A stretch of 64,000 nucleotides of DNA from Flavobacteriales bacterium UBA7666 (GCA_002483265.1 DLHO01000026.1:62001-126000), one strand, 5' to 3'. Shown: positions 1 to 8,648, counted from the stretch's first letter. The notes: generated by a model not told the origin, from the sequence alone. A program made the numbers and translations.

Positions 1-1
1 C

Positions 2-940
2 GAATTACATAAAATCGGTAAGACATACGGCGACAAGATTATTTTGGATAATTTCTCCTACAATTTCCAGCGTAAAGAGCGTTTAGGAATTGTTGGAAAT
101 AACGGAACTGGCAAGTCTACTTTTTTGAATATGATTCAAAGTCGAGAGGAAGTTGACAGAGGAAAGGTTGTTACTGGTGAAACGGTTGTTTTTGGATACT
201 ACAGTCAGGAATTGATCAAAGTAGACGAAGACAAAAAGGTGATCGACGTGATTCGCGATATCGCAGAGTTTATTCCTTTAGAGAAAGGCCGACAGCTTTC
301 TGCAGCTCAATTTTTGGAGAAGTTCCTATTTCCTCGTCACATGCACTACAACTTTGTACACAAACTAAGTGGTGGTGAAAAAAGACGTTTGAAACTGATG
401 ACCGTTCTAATGTCCAATCCGAATTTCTTGATTCTGGATGAGCCAACGAATGATTTGGACATCTTCGTAATGAGTGTTTTGGAAGACTATTTGAGAACGT
501 TTGAAGGATGTTTGATCGTAGTTTCGCATGACCGTTACTTCATGGATAAAATGGTAGACCATTTATTTGTTTTTGAAGGACAAGGAGCAATCAAAGATAT
601 CATCGGAAATTACACCGAATTCAGAAAGCAAACAGCAGCGGATTATAAAAAGGAAAAATCTACGGATGATAAACCGGTTGAAGTTGTTAAGGTAAAACAG
701 ATCTCGGAAGAAACCCCGAAAGACAAACGCAAGTTATCCTTCAAGGAAAAGAGTGAGTTCGATCAAATAGAAAAAGATTTGGAACGCTTGGAAGAAGAGA
801 AAACGAAGTGGACGAACGTATTATCTGATTCTACTTCAGACAATGAGAAACTCATGGAAGCCGGAGTGAAACTGGGTGAAATTGTTTCACAAATAGACGA
901 AAAAACAGAGCGCTGGATCGAATTGTCTGAGTTTGCTTAA
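2..940 (+). CDS. ABC-F family ATPase (Uup-like), C-terminal part
   Basis: The reading frame is open from the left edge (codons in frame from base 2), so this is the 3' part of a gene that begins upstream. It holds one complete ATP-binding cassette: Walker A GNNGTGKST, signature LSGGE, Walker B LILDEPTND and H-switch SHDR, in the usual order. After the cassette comes a charged coiled-coil tail (QIEKDLERLEEEKTK...), as in Uup-type ABC-F proteins. The family lacks membrane segments and acts on ribosomes or on DNA-related processes in the cytoplasm. The TTG at base 44 is an internal codon, because the strand-1 of the cassette (KIGKTYGDKIIL) lies upstream of it. The Uup subtype rests on the C-terminal coiled coil only. 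Confidence 0.93.
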   Translation, partial: ELHKIGKTYGDKIILDNFSYNFQRKERLGIVGNNGTGKSTFLNMIQSREEVDRGKVVTGETVVFGYYSQELIKVDEDKKVIDVIRDIAEFIPLEKGRQLSAAQFLEKFLFPRHMHYNFVHKLSGGEKRRLKLMTVLMSNPNFLILDEPTNDLDIFVMSVLEDYLRTFEGCLIVVSHDRYFMDKMVDHLFVFEGQGAIKDIIGNYTEFRKQTAADYKKEKSTDDKPVEVVKVKQISEETPKDKRKLSFKEKSEFDQIEKDLERLEEEKTKWTNVLSDSTSDNEKLMEAGVKLGEIVSQIDEKTERWIELSEFA

Positions 941-970
941 TAGAAGTTTCTTCAGGATTTTAGTATAAAT

Positions 971-1041
971 CCTCGTGTGCTTCGTGATCTTAGTGGTCGA
1001 TTATACCACGAGGCACACAAAGAACACGAAGAATTTTCGTG
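971..1041. repeat. imperfect inverted repeat between convergent genes
   Basis: Two related arms face each other: CCTCGTG (971-977) with CACGAGG (1007-1013), GTGGT (993-997) with ACCAC (1005-1009), and TTCGTG (981-986) with CACGAA (1025-1030). It sits between the stops of the ABC-F gene and the GH5 gene, so it may terminate transcription from both sides. The TTCGTGATCTTAGTGG segment resembles the dispersed repeat near 36.5 and 41.5 kb. Confidence 0.55.
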
Positions 1042-1050
1042 AAGTATTTT

Positions 1051-2382
1051 CTATTCAATAATGAGTTTCTGAACAATTCGTTCGCCTGAATTTTCAATTT
1101 CTACGAAATAAAGCCCGGAATTAAACCCGCCCACTGATATTTCAGATGTTTCTGAATGATTTCCTGTCCAAACAGCTGCTCCCAAAGCATTTCGAATAAT
1201 CAATGTGCAATTCGAAAAAGCAGAATGAATTGCAATGCTTTCCGACGCAGGATTTGGTTCAATAGTAAAAGCCTGTATGTTTTCTGAAATAATTCCAGCT
1301 GTTCCATCAATTGGAACGGCACCACATCCGTTGGTTGATTTTAAACCATAATCGACATTGTTGATGATGTCATTGCCAAAAGTGGTCAGGTTCGACGCAG
1401 AACCGGTAAGCGACATTTGTCGGGCGGTAGAACAATCCAAACTAAATGTCCACGCCAGCCAGCCAATGTTTCTTGAACAGGCTTCATCGAGAATAATCGG
1501 ATACAAGGCAGAAAGGTCATTTAGTCCGCATTCACCGTTGTCGCCATCCTGATTGGTTGCAACTTCTCCTAAAATAAAACAGACATTGGTATTTTGAGCT
1601 TCGTTCAGTTTTGCTTGAACCTGAGCTAAGGTGCTGGCATAACCATACCAATAAGCATGTGAGGAGAAAATGAGATTGTGGCGTGAATCGTTTTGATTCA
1701 TTTCTTCAGCAACGGATAATAATTCGGTGGAAGATTGTCCGCAATCCGGAGCATCAATAATAATAGGAACATGTACACCGGCTTGACGAAGTGTTGTTAC
1801 CGCTGCCGAATAATTGGTTTTAAAGGTATTTAACTCCGTTGCTAGGGGATCAGTTCCCCAACGTACCTTGTCAAATTCATTCGCTAAATTGATGATCAAA
1901 TAAGCTTTATTGGCCTCAATAAGTGCCAGAACATCGGGATCCGTCCAGAAATCCATCACTGTTGAGTTAAAATACGCCCAATTATCTTTGCAGGTTATGT
2001 AAGAATCATCATGAATACTCAAAATCGGGATCATTTTTTTTGAAATACAGTATGCGATAATGTTACTTAAATGTCCGTTTGTTACATATCCGTCAACCGT
2101 TCCGGGAATATCCCGCCAGTTTTGTCCGTCTGTGTACCATGGAATTCGAACCGCATTTGCTCCGGTATTTGCAACTTCATCAATGTAATTTTGATAACCC
2201 GCCGCATCATCCAATGAGATGTCTCCCTGATTGATCAACCCATAATTAACCCCGCGAATAATGAGTGTTTGTCCGTTAGCTGACGTTAAGTTTTTGCCGA
2301 CAACCTGTAAAGTGTTTTGTTGAGGAATAACCTGAAATGCACATATAATGCAGATTAGAAGAAATGTAAACCGTTTTTTCAT
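1051..2382 (-). CDS. secreted glycoside hydrolase family 5 (cellulase/mannanase type) with T9SS tail
   Basis: Exported beta-glycanase of the GH5 fold (443 aa). A signal peptide covers about residues 1-21. The catalytic domain runs to about residue 345. The acid/base glutamate is Glu169 in NLANEF and the nucleophile is Glu273 in ILGEVA, with His242 in SSHAYW between them, the classical GH5 order. A C-terminal type A sorting domain (about 370-443, from FTIEPNPAS to VQKLIIE) predicts export by the type IX secretion system and cell-surface attachment or release. The overall look is closest to endo-beta-mannanases, but the substrate cannot be fixed from sequence alone. It is transcribed away from the TonB receptor, with a shared 180-bp upstream region. 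Confidence 0.9.
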   Translation of the reverse strand: MKKRFTFLLICIICAFQVIPQQNTLQVVGKNLTSANGQTLIIRGVNYGLINQGDISLDDAAGYQNYIDEVANTGANAVRIPWYTDGQNWRDIPGTVDGYVTNGHLSNIIAYCISKKMIPILSIHDDSYITCKDNWAYFNSTVMDFWTDPDVLALIEANKAYLIINLANEFDKVRWGTDPLATELNTFKTNYSAAVTTLRQAGVHVPIIIDAPDCGQSSTELLSVAEEMNQNDSRHNLIFSSHAYWYGYASTLAQVQAKLNEAQNTNVCFILGEVATNQDGDNGECGLNDLSALYPIILDEACSRNIGWLAWTFSLDCSTARQMSLTGSASNLTTFGNDIINNVDYGLKSTNGCGAVPIDGTAGIISENIQAFTIEPNPASESIAIHSAFSNCTLIIRNALGAAVWTGNHSETSEISVGGFNSGLYFVEIENSGERIVQKLIIE

Positions 2383-2514
2383 AGTTCAAATATTGATTAA
2401 CCCAATCAGGGATAGTTTAGCATTTCATTCAGTTGAGAGTCAAGTTACTACTTTCTTTCCACTTGTTTGAAATAAATCTTGTTTTCGCAATCTTTAAATT
2501 TAATTGAAAATAAA

Positions 2515-2532
2515 TTTTAGACAAGACTAAAA
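2515..2532. promoter_or_regulatory. candidate operator upstream of TonB receptor
   Basis: TTTTAG-N6-CTAAAA is a perfect 6+6 inverted repeat placed just upstream of the -7 box at 2540. The TTTTAG...CTAAAA pattern resembles DtxR/MntR-type metal-regulator sites, which would suit an uptake receptor. That assignment is inference. Confidence 0.4.
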
Positions 2533-2539
2533 AATAGTT

Positions 2540-2547
2540 TATATTTG
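2540..2547 (+). promoter_or_regulatory. -7 promoter box TATATTTG
   Basis: Exact match to the Bacteroidota TAnnTTTG box. It overlaps the TTG at 2545 that would give the longest reading frame, which argues that translation of the receptor starts downstream, at GTG 2563. Confidence 0.55.
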
Positions 2548-2562
2548 TGTAAAATAAATTTT

Positions 2563-4644
2563 GTGAGACATCTTTTTTTGATTCTAATTTTATGTGGGGC
2601 TTCGATTTCTATAGCCCAAAATCAATCAAGTGATACTTTGCACTTATTGCCCGATTCGCTGAAGGAAATTGAGGAAGTAACCATTACAGGAAGTAGAATT
2701 GCGCAATCAAAAAAGAATAGTGTTATTTCTGTTTCTACTTTAGATCAAAAGCTTTTTAGAGCCATTTCGGCAACCTCTATTTCAGATGTGCTTAAATTTT
2801 CTCCGGGGATTCGAATGGAAACCAATTGCCAAACGTGTAATTATACACAAGTTAGAATGAACGGTTTAGGAGGTTCTTATTCCCAGATTCTGATTAACGG
2901 AAGACCTTTATTCTCATCCTTGATGGGACTTTATGGATTGGAGCAAATTCCAACCAATATTGTAGATCGCATTGAAGTGGTGAATGGCGGAGGATCTGTT
3001 CTTTATGGTTCGAATGCCATTGCCGGAACAATCAATATTATCACCAAGCATCCGGAATACAACTTCATTGAAGTTTCTGACAAACTTTCCCTTATTCCGA
3101 ACGGTCCGGTTGAGCAAGCTGTTCAATTGAACGGAGCATTTGTTTCAAAATCGAAAAAAAGCGGATTTCTATTCTCCGGAATGAACAAAATCAGAGATGG
3201 GTATGATCGAAACAAGGATGGGTTCACTGAAATCCCGCGGATAAATAGTTCACTGCTTGGAATCAATGCGTTTCAGAATATTGGCAGATCAATCGAATTG
3301 CATGCGGATTTTTGGATCCTTCACGAACAGCGGCAAGGAGGTCAATTGTGGAACGGAGATCCGCAGCAGGCAGATCAAAGTGAATTCAGAAACCAAATTA
3401 CGAGCATCGGTCAATTTTCAGCATCCTGGAAATCGCGCAATAAAAAGTGGAATATTCAAGCTTATACCGGATACCAGAAAACGAACCGCCATCATTACAC
3501 GGGTTTGAATCATGCAGAAGCTTGGGGAAAGACCAATAATGTTACACTGCAGTCAGGCGCTCAATTCAGCTTCGCTCAAAAAATAGGAGCAAAGAGCAAA
3601 TCCACATTAATCGGTGGAATAGAACATTATTACGATGCCATTCAGGATGAGATCAGAGGCTACGATTATTCGATCAATCAGAACATCACACAGGTTGCCG
3701 GATTTTTGCAGGATCAGTTTGATATTGGAGAAAAATGGTCTTTTGTAGCGGGAGTGAGAACAACGAGTCATTCCAAAGTCCAAAATTTGATTGTAACACC
3801 CAGAGCAGCCATTTTATTTAAACCGAATGGTCAGTGGCAATTCCGCTTGTCTTACGGAAATGGATTTAAAGCTCCCCAGGTTTTTGAAACCGATATGCAC
3901 ATTGCATTTGCTAACGGTGGAATTTCTCAAATTCGCGTAGATAAGGATTTGAAAAGCGAGAAGTCACATGCTTATTCTGCTCAGGTAAATTGGAGCAGGA
4001 GAAGAAAGAAAATGCTTTATTCCTCCGAATTGACCGGTTTCCATACTCAATTGCTCCATTCCTTCGTTTTGAACGAGATTCCGAATGATGATCCGAACAA
4101 AACCCTGCTTCTGAGAACAAATGGTTCCAATGCAGAAGTCAGCGGTTTAAGTGAGTCTGTTCGCGTCCGATGGGATAAATACCTGCAGGTAGATGTGAAT
4201 GTAACCTATCAGGAATCACGCTTTACGGAGGCACAACAATGGTCTTTGGATGTAGAACCGATTAAAGCCTTTCTGCGAACCCCGAATGTTTACGGTTCTT
4301 CAACGATTTCAATCTTCCCGGAAGGTTCCTGGTCCGGATCAATTAGTTGTGTTTATACCGGAAGCATGTTGGTTCCACACTTTGGAGGAGCACCTGAATT
4401 GGACCACGATGAACTAATTAAGGCCAACTCTTTTTGGGATTTGGGGCTGAGAGCCGAACGGGCAATTCACATTCACAAGTTTGAACAGACTGTTCGCATC
4501 GGAGTTGGAGTTCAAAACCTGTTAGACAGTTATCAAAGCGATTTTGATACATCGAAATTCCGCGACAGTAATTTTGTTTACGGGCCACCGAAACCGCGAA
4601 CTGTTTTTGTGGACTTAAAATGGGTGATAGGAGGGAAACACTAA
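2563..4644 (+). CDS. TonB-dependent outer membrane receptor (iron/haem/cobalamin type)
   Basis: Outer-membrane beta-barrel importer energised by TonB. The GTG start at 2563 gives a clean signal peptide (MRHLFLILIL...SIAQ). The plug domain (about residues 35-160) shows EEVTITGSR, then NCQTC, QVRMNGLGGSYSQILINGRP and the DRIEVVNGGGSVLYGSNAIAGTINI motif. The rest is the barrel, ending with aromatic-rich strands (TVFVDLKWVIGG). There is no carboxypeptidase-like N-terminal extension and no SusD partner, so it is not a SusC glycan importer. The CxxC in the plug is shared with haem/siderophore receptors of Bacteroidetes as I remember them. The metal-regulator-like operator upstream fits iron or metal-chelate uptake; the substrate is inferred. 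Confidence 0.88.
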   Translation: MRHLFLILILCGASISIAQNQSSDTLHLLPDSLKEIEEVTITGSRIAQSKKNSVISVSTLDQKLFRAISATSISDVLKFSPGIRMETNCQTCNYTQVRMNGLGGSYSQILINGRPLFSSLMGLYGLEQIPTNIVDRIEVVNGGGSVLYGSNAIAGTINIITKHPEYNFIEVSDKLSLIPNGPVEQAVQLNGAFVSKSKKSGFLFSGMNKIRDGYDRNKDGFTEIPRINSSLLGINAFQNIGRSIELHADFWILHEQRQGGQLWNGDPQQADQSEFRNQITSIGQFSASWKSRNKKWNIQAYTGYQKTNRHHYTGLNHAEAWGKTNNVTLQSGAQFSFAQKIGAKSKSTLIGGIEHYYDAIQDEIRGYDYSINQNITQVAGFLQDQFDIGEKWSFVAGVRTTSHSKVQNLIVTPRAAILFKPNGQWQFRLSYGNGFKAPQVFETDMHIAFANGGISQIRVDKDLKSEKSHAYSAQVNWSRRRKKMLYSSELTGFHTQLLHSFVLNEIPNDDPNKTLLLRTNGSNAEVSGLSESVRVRWDKYLQVDVNVTYQESRFTEAQQWSLDVEPIKAFLRTPNVYGSSTISIFPEGSWSGSISCVYTGSMLVPHFGGAPELDHDELIKANSFWDLGLRAERAIHIHKFEQTVRIGVGVQNLLDSYQSDFDTSKFRDSNFVYGPPKPRTVFVDLKWVIGGKH

Positions 4645-4675
4645 TTGTTTATATTTATCACTTTCCCGTTAAAAG

Positions 4676-5125
4676 ATGACAGAAACAGCAAAACGTCTGA
4701 ACGAATTAGTGAGCTCCGGATTGGATTATTTCAATCAAACTTCAGAATCAGATCTGGAATACAAAACTGCTCCTGAAAAGTGGTCAAAGAAGGAAGTTTT
4801 AGGGCATTTGATCGATTCAGGTATCAATAATCTGCAACGTTTTACTGAAATCGGTTCCGGAGAAATACCATTTAAGATCAGAAAGTACAAGCAGGACGAA
4901 CTGGTTATTGCAAGTGATTATCAGCATGGAGAGATCAGCGAATTACTTCAATTGTGGCAGGCACTCAACCGGAGAATCGAACGGATCATGGAGAAACAAA
5001 CGGATAGCACGCTGCATGATAAGATTGAACTTCCCGACGGACAAATTTCAGATCTGAGATTCCTGATGATTGATTATGTGGATCATTTGGAATACCATTT
5101 GAAACAGGTGGTCACTTCGATTTAA
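4676..5125 (+). CDS. DinB-like four-helix metalloprotein
   Basis: A 149-residue protein of the DinB/YfiT superfamily, predicted cytoplasmic. The metal-binding histidines are visible as His44 in LGHLIDS and His137/His141 in DHLEYHLKQ, the typical spacing for a three-histidine site at one end of a four-helix bundle. Some members are bacillithiol- or mycothiol-dependent transferases; most are uncharacterised. It lies 31 bp after the TonB receptor and 4 bp before the next gene, so it probably shares a transcript with the latter. Two more DinB proteins occur in the window (17.3 and 37.8 kb). Confidence 0.85.
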   Translation: MTETAKRLNELVSSGLDYFNQTSESDLEYKTAPEKWSKKEVLGHLIDSGINNLQRFTEIGSGEIPFKIRKYKQDELVIASDYQHGEISELLQLWQALNRRIERIMEKQTDSTLHDKIELPDGQISDLRFLMIDYVDHLEYHLKQVVTSI

Positions 5126-5129
5126 CCGG

Positions 5130-5735
5130 ATGAAAGGGAAACTTTTCATACAACTGGTTCTTGCTTTCATAGCATTTACAATATTGGGAACCTTAACTCA
5201 TGAGTTGGGTCACTTTCTGGTAGGAGAATGGCTGGGGTATGACATGAAAATAAACTATGCAGCAACTCATATTCAGGATAATTCATTGGAGTCACCGCGA
5301 AAATTGTTTCTCGTCACACTTGGTGGGCCGATTCAAACCTTATTGACCGGAACAATCGGATGTGTTTTACTTTTTTTGAACCGGAAGAACTTTCAGTCTG
5401 CTGACAAACTTTCATTAAAACAATGGATCCTGGTATTTGTATCACTTTTCTGGCTCCGACAACTTACTAATTTGGTTACGTGGCTTGGTGGTTATTTAAT
5501 CAATGGGGAATTTAATCAGGGTGGAGACGAACTGAGGATTGCTTACTATTTGGGACTTCCGGACTGGAGTATTTTGACGCTGACAGCACTAATTGGATCT
5601 TTGATATTGGCACTGGTTGTTTTTAAATTCGTCCCTTCAAAACAACGACTTACTTTTATCTTTTCGGGATTGACCGGAGGAATTGCAGGATATCTTTTTT
5701 GGTTGGTGTTTTTTGGAAAATATATCCTGCCCTAA
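5130..5735 (+). CDS. integral membrane zinc metallopeptidase-like protein (HELGH)
   Basis: A 201-residue membrane protein with about five hydrophobic segments. HELGH at residues 24-28, inside the first segment (TLTHELGHFLVGE), is a gluzincin zinc site, and GGPIQT in the next segment recalls the NPDG-region of site-2 proteases. It resembles the small M50-like group often annotated as hypothetical membrane peptidases. The start lies only 4 bp after the DinB stop. Whether it is an active peptidase is not known; an aspartate equivalent to the S2P third ligand is not obvious. Confidence 0.7.
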   Translation: MKGKLFIQLVLAFIAFTILGTLTHELGHFLVGEWLGYDMKINYAATHIQDNSLESPRKLFLVTLGGPIQTLLTGTIGCVLLFLNRKNFQSADKLSLKQWILVFVSLFWLRQLTNLVTWLGGYLINGEFNQGGDELRIAYYLGLPDWSILTLTALIGSLILALVVFKFVPSKQRLTFIFSGLTGGIAGYLFWLVFFGKYILP

Positions 5736-5774
5736 GCAATTGTTTCCCACACCATAAATTCCTATCTTAGTTAG

Positions 5775-6188
5775 ATGAAAGTTCATACAACCAATTACTT
5801 CGATACGTTCATTGCGATTTCTGACGATTGTCCTTCAGGAACCGGATGTGTGCCACCGTTAAAAGGCGATGCGAAAAGTGTAGCAAACAGGCAGTTTGAA
5901 CTGATCAGTAAGAATCCGTATAAATACTCATCCGATGAGGTGTTGTTTCAGGTTTTTGCGGATAGAAATGAGTTGACTGAAAGTGAATATGCGGAAGCCA
6001 AAGCACAATTGTTTTCCAAAGGACAAGCTTGTTTCAGAGCTTCACCACTAACAAAACGTTATGGTTGGGGAGTTCATTTTAACAGCGAAGGAAAAATGGC
6101 ATTGTATGGATCCGAAAGTGAAGAATACAAGCGTTATCTGGAAGATAAGGGTTTGAAAGTTGTCAGAGCTATGAAATCCAGCAGGTAG
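5775..6188 (+). CDS. DUF6157 family protein
   Basis: A 137-residue soluble protein beginning KVHTTNYFDTFIAISDDCP and containing YGWGVHFNSEGKMALYG near the C-terminus, features I associate with DUF6157, a conserved small bacterial family of unknown function. It has no signal peptide or membrane segment. It is separated by 39 bp from the peptidase-like gene; a near-consensus -7 box (TATCTTAG, one mismatch) lies just upstream of the ATG. Its TAG stop abuts the ATG of a possible 50-residue reading frame. Confidence 0.75.
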   Translation: MKVHTTNYFDTFIAISDDCPSGTGCVPPLKGDAKSVANRQFELISKNPYKYSSDEVLFQVFADRNELTESEYAEAKAQLFSKGQACFRASPLTKRYGWGVHFNSEGKMALYGSESEEYKRYLEDKGLKVVRAMKSSR

Positions 6189-6341
6189 ATGGTATTTATT
6201 GATGATTTTATTCAGGATTTTTCGCAGATCTTTGCTGATAATCACGGTGTTCTTCCTTGGAACATATCTCCAGGAACAATCTTGAATAAGGGTTTCATTG
6301 TCAAACGATTGGAACTAATTGAACAAATCATCTCCAAATAG
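6189..6341 (+). CDS. possible small ORF, 50 aa, abutting upstream stop
   Basis: ATG at 6189 directly follows the TAG of the DUF6157 gene, and the frame stays open to TAG at 6339-6341, 6 bp before the next gene. The product begins MVFIDDFIQDFSQIF and ends LELIEQIISK. It has balanced composition and no membrane segment. I do not recognise it. It may be a small translationally coupled gene or the remnant of a longer one; the tight packing on both sides is the only evidence. Confidence 0.4.
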   Translation: MVFIDDFIQDFSQIFADNHGVLPWNISPGTILNKGFIVKRLELIEQIISK

Positions 6342-6347
6342 AAAAAC

Positions 6348-6767
6348 ATGGGGCAGTTATTCGATAAATTAAGTTCAAACCCAAAAAGACTTTTCCTGAT
6401 TGATACATTGGGTGCTTGTCTGACTATTTTGTTTTTAACAGCAATCCTGATTCCATTACAAAATGCTTTTGGCATGCCTCTATTGGTTTTGGAAATACTT
6501 GTTTATGTTTCAGTCCTTCTCGGATTGTCTTCTTTTTCCGGTTTCTTTTTTGTGAAGAGAAAACAATCACTTTTTTTGAAAGTTATAGCGACTTTAAATA
6601 TTCTCTATTGCTGTTTGACAACCTATTTCATGGTTTATTATTTTGAAAAACTCACTGTTTTGGGAATTACTTATTTTCTATTGGAAAAAGTCATCATCCT
6701 TGGGTTGGCATATTTAGAAATGCGCGCCGCTTATAAATTTTCAGAAGACCAAAAAATAGCAGCTTGA
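6348..6767 (+). CDS. small integral membrane protein, four TM segments
   Basis: A 139-residue protein with about four hydrophobic helices (approximately 17-35, 45-68, 77-99 and 103-125) and a short charged tail (KFSEDQKIAA). I recognise no family motif; its size resembles the many small DoxX-unrelated four-helix membrane proteins of Flavobacteriales. Its TGA stop overlaps the TTG start of the next gene, so the two are likely translationally coupled. Confidence 0.7.
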   Translation: MGQLFDKLSSNPKRLFLIDTLGACLTILFLTAILIPLQNAFGMPLLVLEILVYVSVLLGLSSFSGFFFVKRKQSLFLKVIATLNILYCCLTTYFMVYYFEKLTVLGITYFLLEKVIILGLAYLEMRAAYKFSEDQKIAA

Positions 6768-7414
6768 AAGAAGAATTGAACATTACTTACAAACCGAATA
6801 TCGCAGGTACATCAAAACAATTGATTATATCAAAAGAGTCTATTCAATTAAATTCAGTAGGAAAAGAGATTGAAAAAGTGCTGCATTTTGATAAACGCGA
6901 TGTTGCGGAATATCGGTTTGGGATGAAGTGGATTCGAGGGTACGCATTTACTATAGGAAGAGAATATCAGATTTTCATAAAAGATTGGATGGATCGAGTC
7001 ATCAAAATCAGTTTCAAATCGATATACGGATACAGGAAAAATGAATTGCATGAGCGATACAGTAAAATTATCAGAGCGCTCTGGGATCATCATTTAACAG
7101 ATATTGCCTCAGCTTATTATCAGCAAATTTCAAAAGGCGAAACCGTTCATATTTGCGGTGTTGAGATTACGAATAGAGACATTACAATTGAATCTCAAAA
7201 TATTTTAAATAAAAAGAAAATTGTAATTCCATGGGAACTTCTTGGAACACAGGAATATCATACGTACTATGCACTCTTTTCAATCGAAAACCCGGCAGAA
7301 CTTAATTGTACCTATAACTATTTGGATGATTGGAACGCCGGTTTGCTTTTCAGCGTGATAGAAACAATAAAACGACACCATTCCATGAGTTTAGATAAAC
7401 TTACACCTCAATAA
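6764..7414 (+). CDS. hypothetical protein, 216 aa
   Basis: No recognised family. The protein is soluble, with alternating beta-like segments (SKQLIISKESIQLNSVGKEIEKVLHF) and a central block (RVIKISFKSIYGYRKNEL) that looks like a PH-like or YcxB-like membrane-associated domain; this is a weak impression. The TTG start overlaps the TGA of the four-helix membrane protein, so a joint role is plausible. It is followed by a degenerate stretch that contains a nitroreductase remnant. Confidence 0.65.
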   Translation: MKEELNITYKPNIAGTSKQLIISKESIQLNSVGKEIEKVLHFDKRDVAEYRFGMKWIRGYAFTIGREYQIFIKDWMDRVIKISFKSIYGYRKNELHERYSKIIRALWDHHLTDIASAYYQQISKGETVHICGVEITNRDITIESQNILNKKKIVIPWELLGTQEYHTYYALFSIENPAELNCTYNYLDDWNAGLLFSVIETIKRHHSMSLDKLTPQ

Positions 7415-7439
7415 TCATTTTACGGTGTTCAAGACCTCA

Positions 7440-7568
7440 AATAGCAAGCGTATCAATCATGGGTTTTAATTTCTGCCGATCGGTTACAGAGATACAGAAG
7501 GAGATTGGTTGGTAAGCCTGAAGAAGGTTCGCGTTCCTAAAACGGAATTTGTGACTGAGATTGCTTAA
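7440..7568 (+). pseudogene. C-terminal remnant of an NfsB-like nitroreductase
   Basis: In the frame ending with TAA at 7566-7568 the DNA reads FLPIGYRDTEGDWLVSLKK followed by VRVPKTEFVTEIA and stop. This matches the C-terminal tail of Bacteroidota oxygen-insensitive NAD(P)H nitroreductases (LP(V/I)GYRD...DWL..LKKVR.P..EFVTEI) as I remember that family. A stop codon (TAA) interrupts the frame at about 7470 and no full-length gene lies upstream, so only a decayed tail remains. It is followed directly by an intrinsic terminator, probably that of the former gene. Confidence 0.6.
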
Positions 7569-7586
7569 AATAACAACTTTGAATAT

Positions 7587-7622
7587 AAAAGACCGGCTTG
7601 ATGTATTTCAGGTCGGTCTTTT
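7587..7622 (+). terminator. intrinsic terminator
   Basis: AAAAGACCG (7587-7595) pairs perfectly with CGGTCTTTT (7614-7622), with a T run at the end of the right arm. It closes the transcript running from about 6.3 kb through the nitroreductase remnant. Confidence 0.75.
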
Positions 7623-7658
7623 TAGAGGAATAACATGAAACGAATTCCAAACTTATTG

Positions 7659-7666
7659 TAGTTTTG
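7659..7666 (+). promoter_or_regulatory. -7 promoter box TAGTTTTG
   Basis: Exact TAnnTTTG match 24 bp before the ATG at 7690. It follows the terminator at 7622, consistent with a new transcription unit. Confidence 0.5.
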
Positions 7667-7689
7667 CTATTCAATCTGTGACCATCATT

Positions 7690-8601
7690 ATGAAAGTAAT
7701 TCTTCCAATTGTTTTTCTTATTTTAAGTTTAAATCAATCGATCGCTCAGAAAAGAGTGGAAATATCTGGTACTAGGCTATCCGTTGTTCCACCGACTGAA
7801 GATGCCCGTTTATCGAACCATTATTCTGTAATTAGCGTACCCGACAGTTATGAATTGTCCGTGATTGAATTTCCTTTGGCCGGACTTGATACCAAAATGA
7901 AGGAAATTGATTCGGCGGCCTATGTGAAACGAGGATTGGAAGTCACCCGGGAATTTGAAATGAAAGTAGGTAATTACACAGGGAAAGTGATACGAGTAAG
8001 ATCTAATTTGAATGCTGATGGTGTTCAGTTCATTTTTGGGGACAGCACCTTTTATGTAATTCTTTCCACACTTTTCACGAGAGGAGATGAGACGCTTTAT
8101 AAACAAATCATAGATTCGTATAAGACGATCAAAATGGATAAGTCAAAAAAGATTAACTGGAATAATTTTCTGGCTTTTGAGCAAAAAGCACCCAATAAAT
8201 TCAAATTAGTGGAAGAGGAATGCTTCCCATTCAAAATGATCCTTACAAAGGATGGAATTAGAAACGACAGTATCTTTAGTGATTCATACATTTGGGTTCA
8301 ACAAGTTCCCAACGATGGGAATTTTAAAAGTAGTCAGGAGTTGATGACTCATTATTTGATGACTTACCTGACTCCGGCAAAAGTTGAAATTTTAAAGGTA
8401 ATTCATGATGGTACTTCCTTTGTTGCAGGAATGGAGGTCTACCAGTTTATTGCAGAGTGTAAAACCAAGAACGAAACATTCAAATTGAATACAATTGGTT
8501 ATTTAGGTCCGAAGTATGCTGTTTTTTTTCAAACCTCTGCTTTAAATCAAGAGGATTTTCTAGAGATTGAAAAGTTCTTTAAGAATTTGAAATTCAAATA
8601 G
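7690..8601 (+). CDS. secreted protein, unknown function
   Basis: Starts at ATG 7690, which gives the signal peptide MKVILPIVFLILSLNQSIAQ; the GTG at 7678 would add only four residues. The mature protein (about 280 aa) has two similar-looking halves, each with a LSVVPPTED/FKLVEEECFPF-like start and a long alternating strand pattern ending IDSYKTIKM and IEKFFKNLKFK. This suggests a duplicated PsbP/Mog1-like domain (Mog1p/PsbP-like folds end in such a helix); that is inference. It probably lies in the periplasm. It begins a same-strand series of exported proteins. Confidence 0.65.
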   Translation: MKVILPIVFLILSLNQSIAQKRVEISGTRLSVVPPTEDARLSNHYSVISVPDSYELSVIEFPLAGLDTKMKEIDSAAYVKRGLEVTREFEMKVGNYTGKVIRVRSNLNADGVQFIFGDSTFYVILSTLFTRGDETLYKQIIDSYKTIKMDKSKKINWNNFLAFEQKAPNKFKLVEEECFPFKMILTKDGIRNDSIFSDSYIWVQQVPNDGNFKSSQELMTHYLMTYLTPAKVEILKVIHDGTSFVAGMEVYQFIAECKTKNETFKLNTIGYLGPKYAVFFQTSALNQEDFLEIEKFFKNLKFK

Positions 8602-8648
8602 CTTAGATTATTTAATTTTATATCACGATCAATTGAACAACTTCTAAC

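Noticed and set aside
2545..2562. TTG start for the TonB receptor
   Set aside because: The TTG is inside an exact -7 promoter box and adds residues before the signal peptide; GTG 2563 gives a proper signal peptide.
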